A DNA stretch of 64,000 nt from Magnaporthiopsis rhizophila (Eukaryota > Ascomycota > Sordariomycetes > Magnaporthales > Magnaporthaceae): NCBI GenBank assembly GCA_003049465.1, contig PYSS01000028.1:131516-195515 (forward strand). The letters run 5' to 3'. Below, in pieces: positions 63,940-64,000 of this stretch. A program made the position numbers and the translations under genes. A model generated the notes under the pieces. That model was not told the origin of the DNA, did not search any database, and saw nothing but the letters and a program-made list of their open reading frames with translations. The first letter of the stretch is position 1; every line of letters starts with the position of its first letter.

Positions 63940-64000
63940 CTGAGATGCGCGCCGTCGCGGTCAGTATACCTGTGTCTCCCAAGCTCCGAGATATGGGGAT

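Overview
The window is nuclear DNA of a filamentous ascomycete (Pezizomycotina, most likely a Sordariomycete). Evidence: intron-poor GC-rich genes; short introns (about 70-210 bp) with GTAAGT-type donors, CTAAC/CTGAC branch sites and CAG/TAG acceptors; families typical of this group (Egh16-like secreted protein, Atg28-type coiled-coil protein, ArfGAP-UBA protein with NPF repeats, Fta4-type kinetochore protein); and dispersed GGTAGGTACCTACC palindromes. Long A/T homopolymers, two N gaps and a 536 bp pure CT tract mark assembly-difficult spots. I saw no rRNA gene, CRISPR array, intact transposon or convincing tRNA.

Layout. 0-9 kb: a small Ser-rich ORF, an ER FKBP ending in HDEL, a Trk potassium transporter and a PIP-box/cysteine-cluster protein. 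9-16 kb: DNA polymerase kappa, an MDR oxidoreductase, a small membrane protein and a PLP decarboxylase. 18-27 kb: an ArfGAP-UBA protein with a 17-nt microexon, a calpain with a very long disordered tail, and an Fta4/Nkp1-like kinetochore protein. 27-34 kb: MSH6, divergent from Fta4, then an Egh16-like secreted protein. 34-50 kb: long spacers, a frame-broken C2H2/cupin-like gene, a doubtful Pro/His-rich ORF, a MARVEL-type protein and a 1139-residue conserved fungal protein. 50-64 kb: a DHA1-type MFS transporter, an Atg28-like protein, a four-exon mitofissin (Atg44/Mdi1), pyruvate kinase, a Cab4-type phosphopantetheine adenylyltransferase and the 3' part of a DCAF7/WDR68-type WD40 gene.

Three themes stand out. 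(1) Genome maintenance: the PIP-box protein, polymerase kappa and MSH6/Fta4 each have ACGCG (MCB-like) motifs upstream, suggesting S-phase co-regulation. (2) Autophagy: an Atg28-like gene lies tail-to-tail with a mitofissin of only 75 residues split into exons of 6, 40, 43 and 139 nt, which a simple ORF scan misses. (3) Secretory/membrane traffic and surface: FKBP-HDEL, ArfGAP-NPF, the MARVEL protein and the Egh16-like protein. Exon boundaries were derived by hand from splice signals, reading phase and recalled family patterns; no alignment was run.
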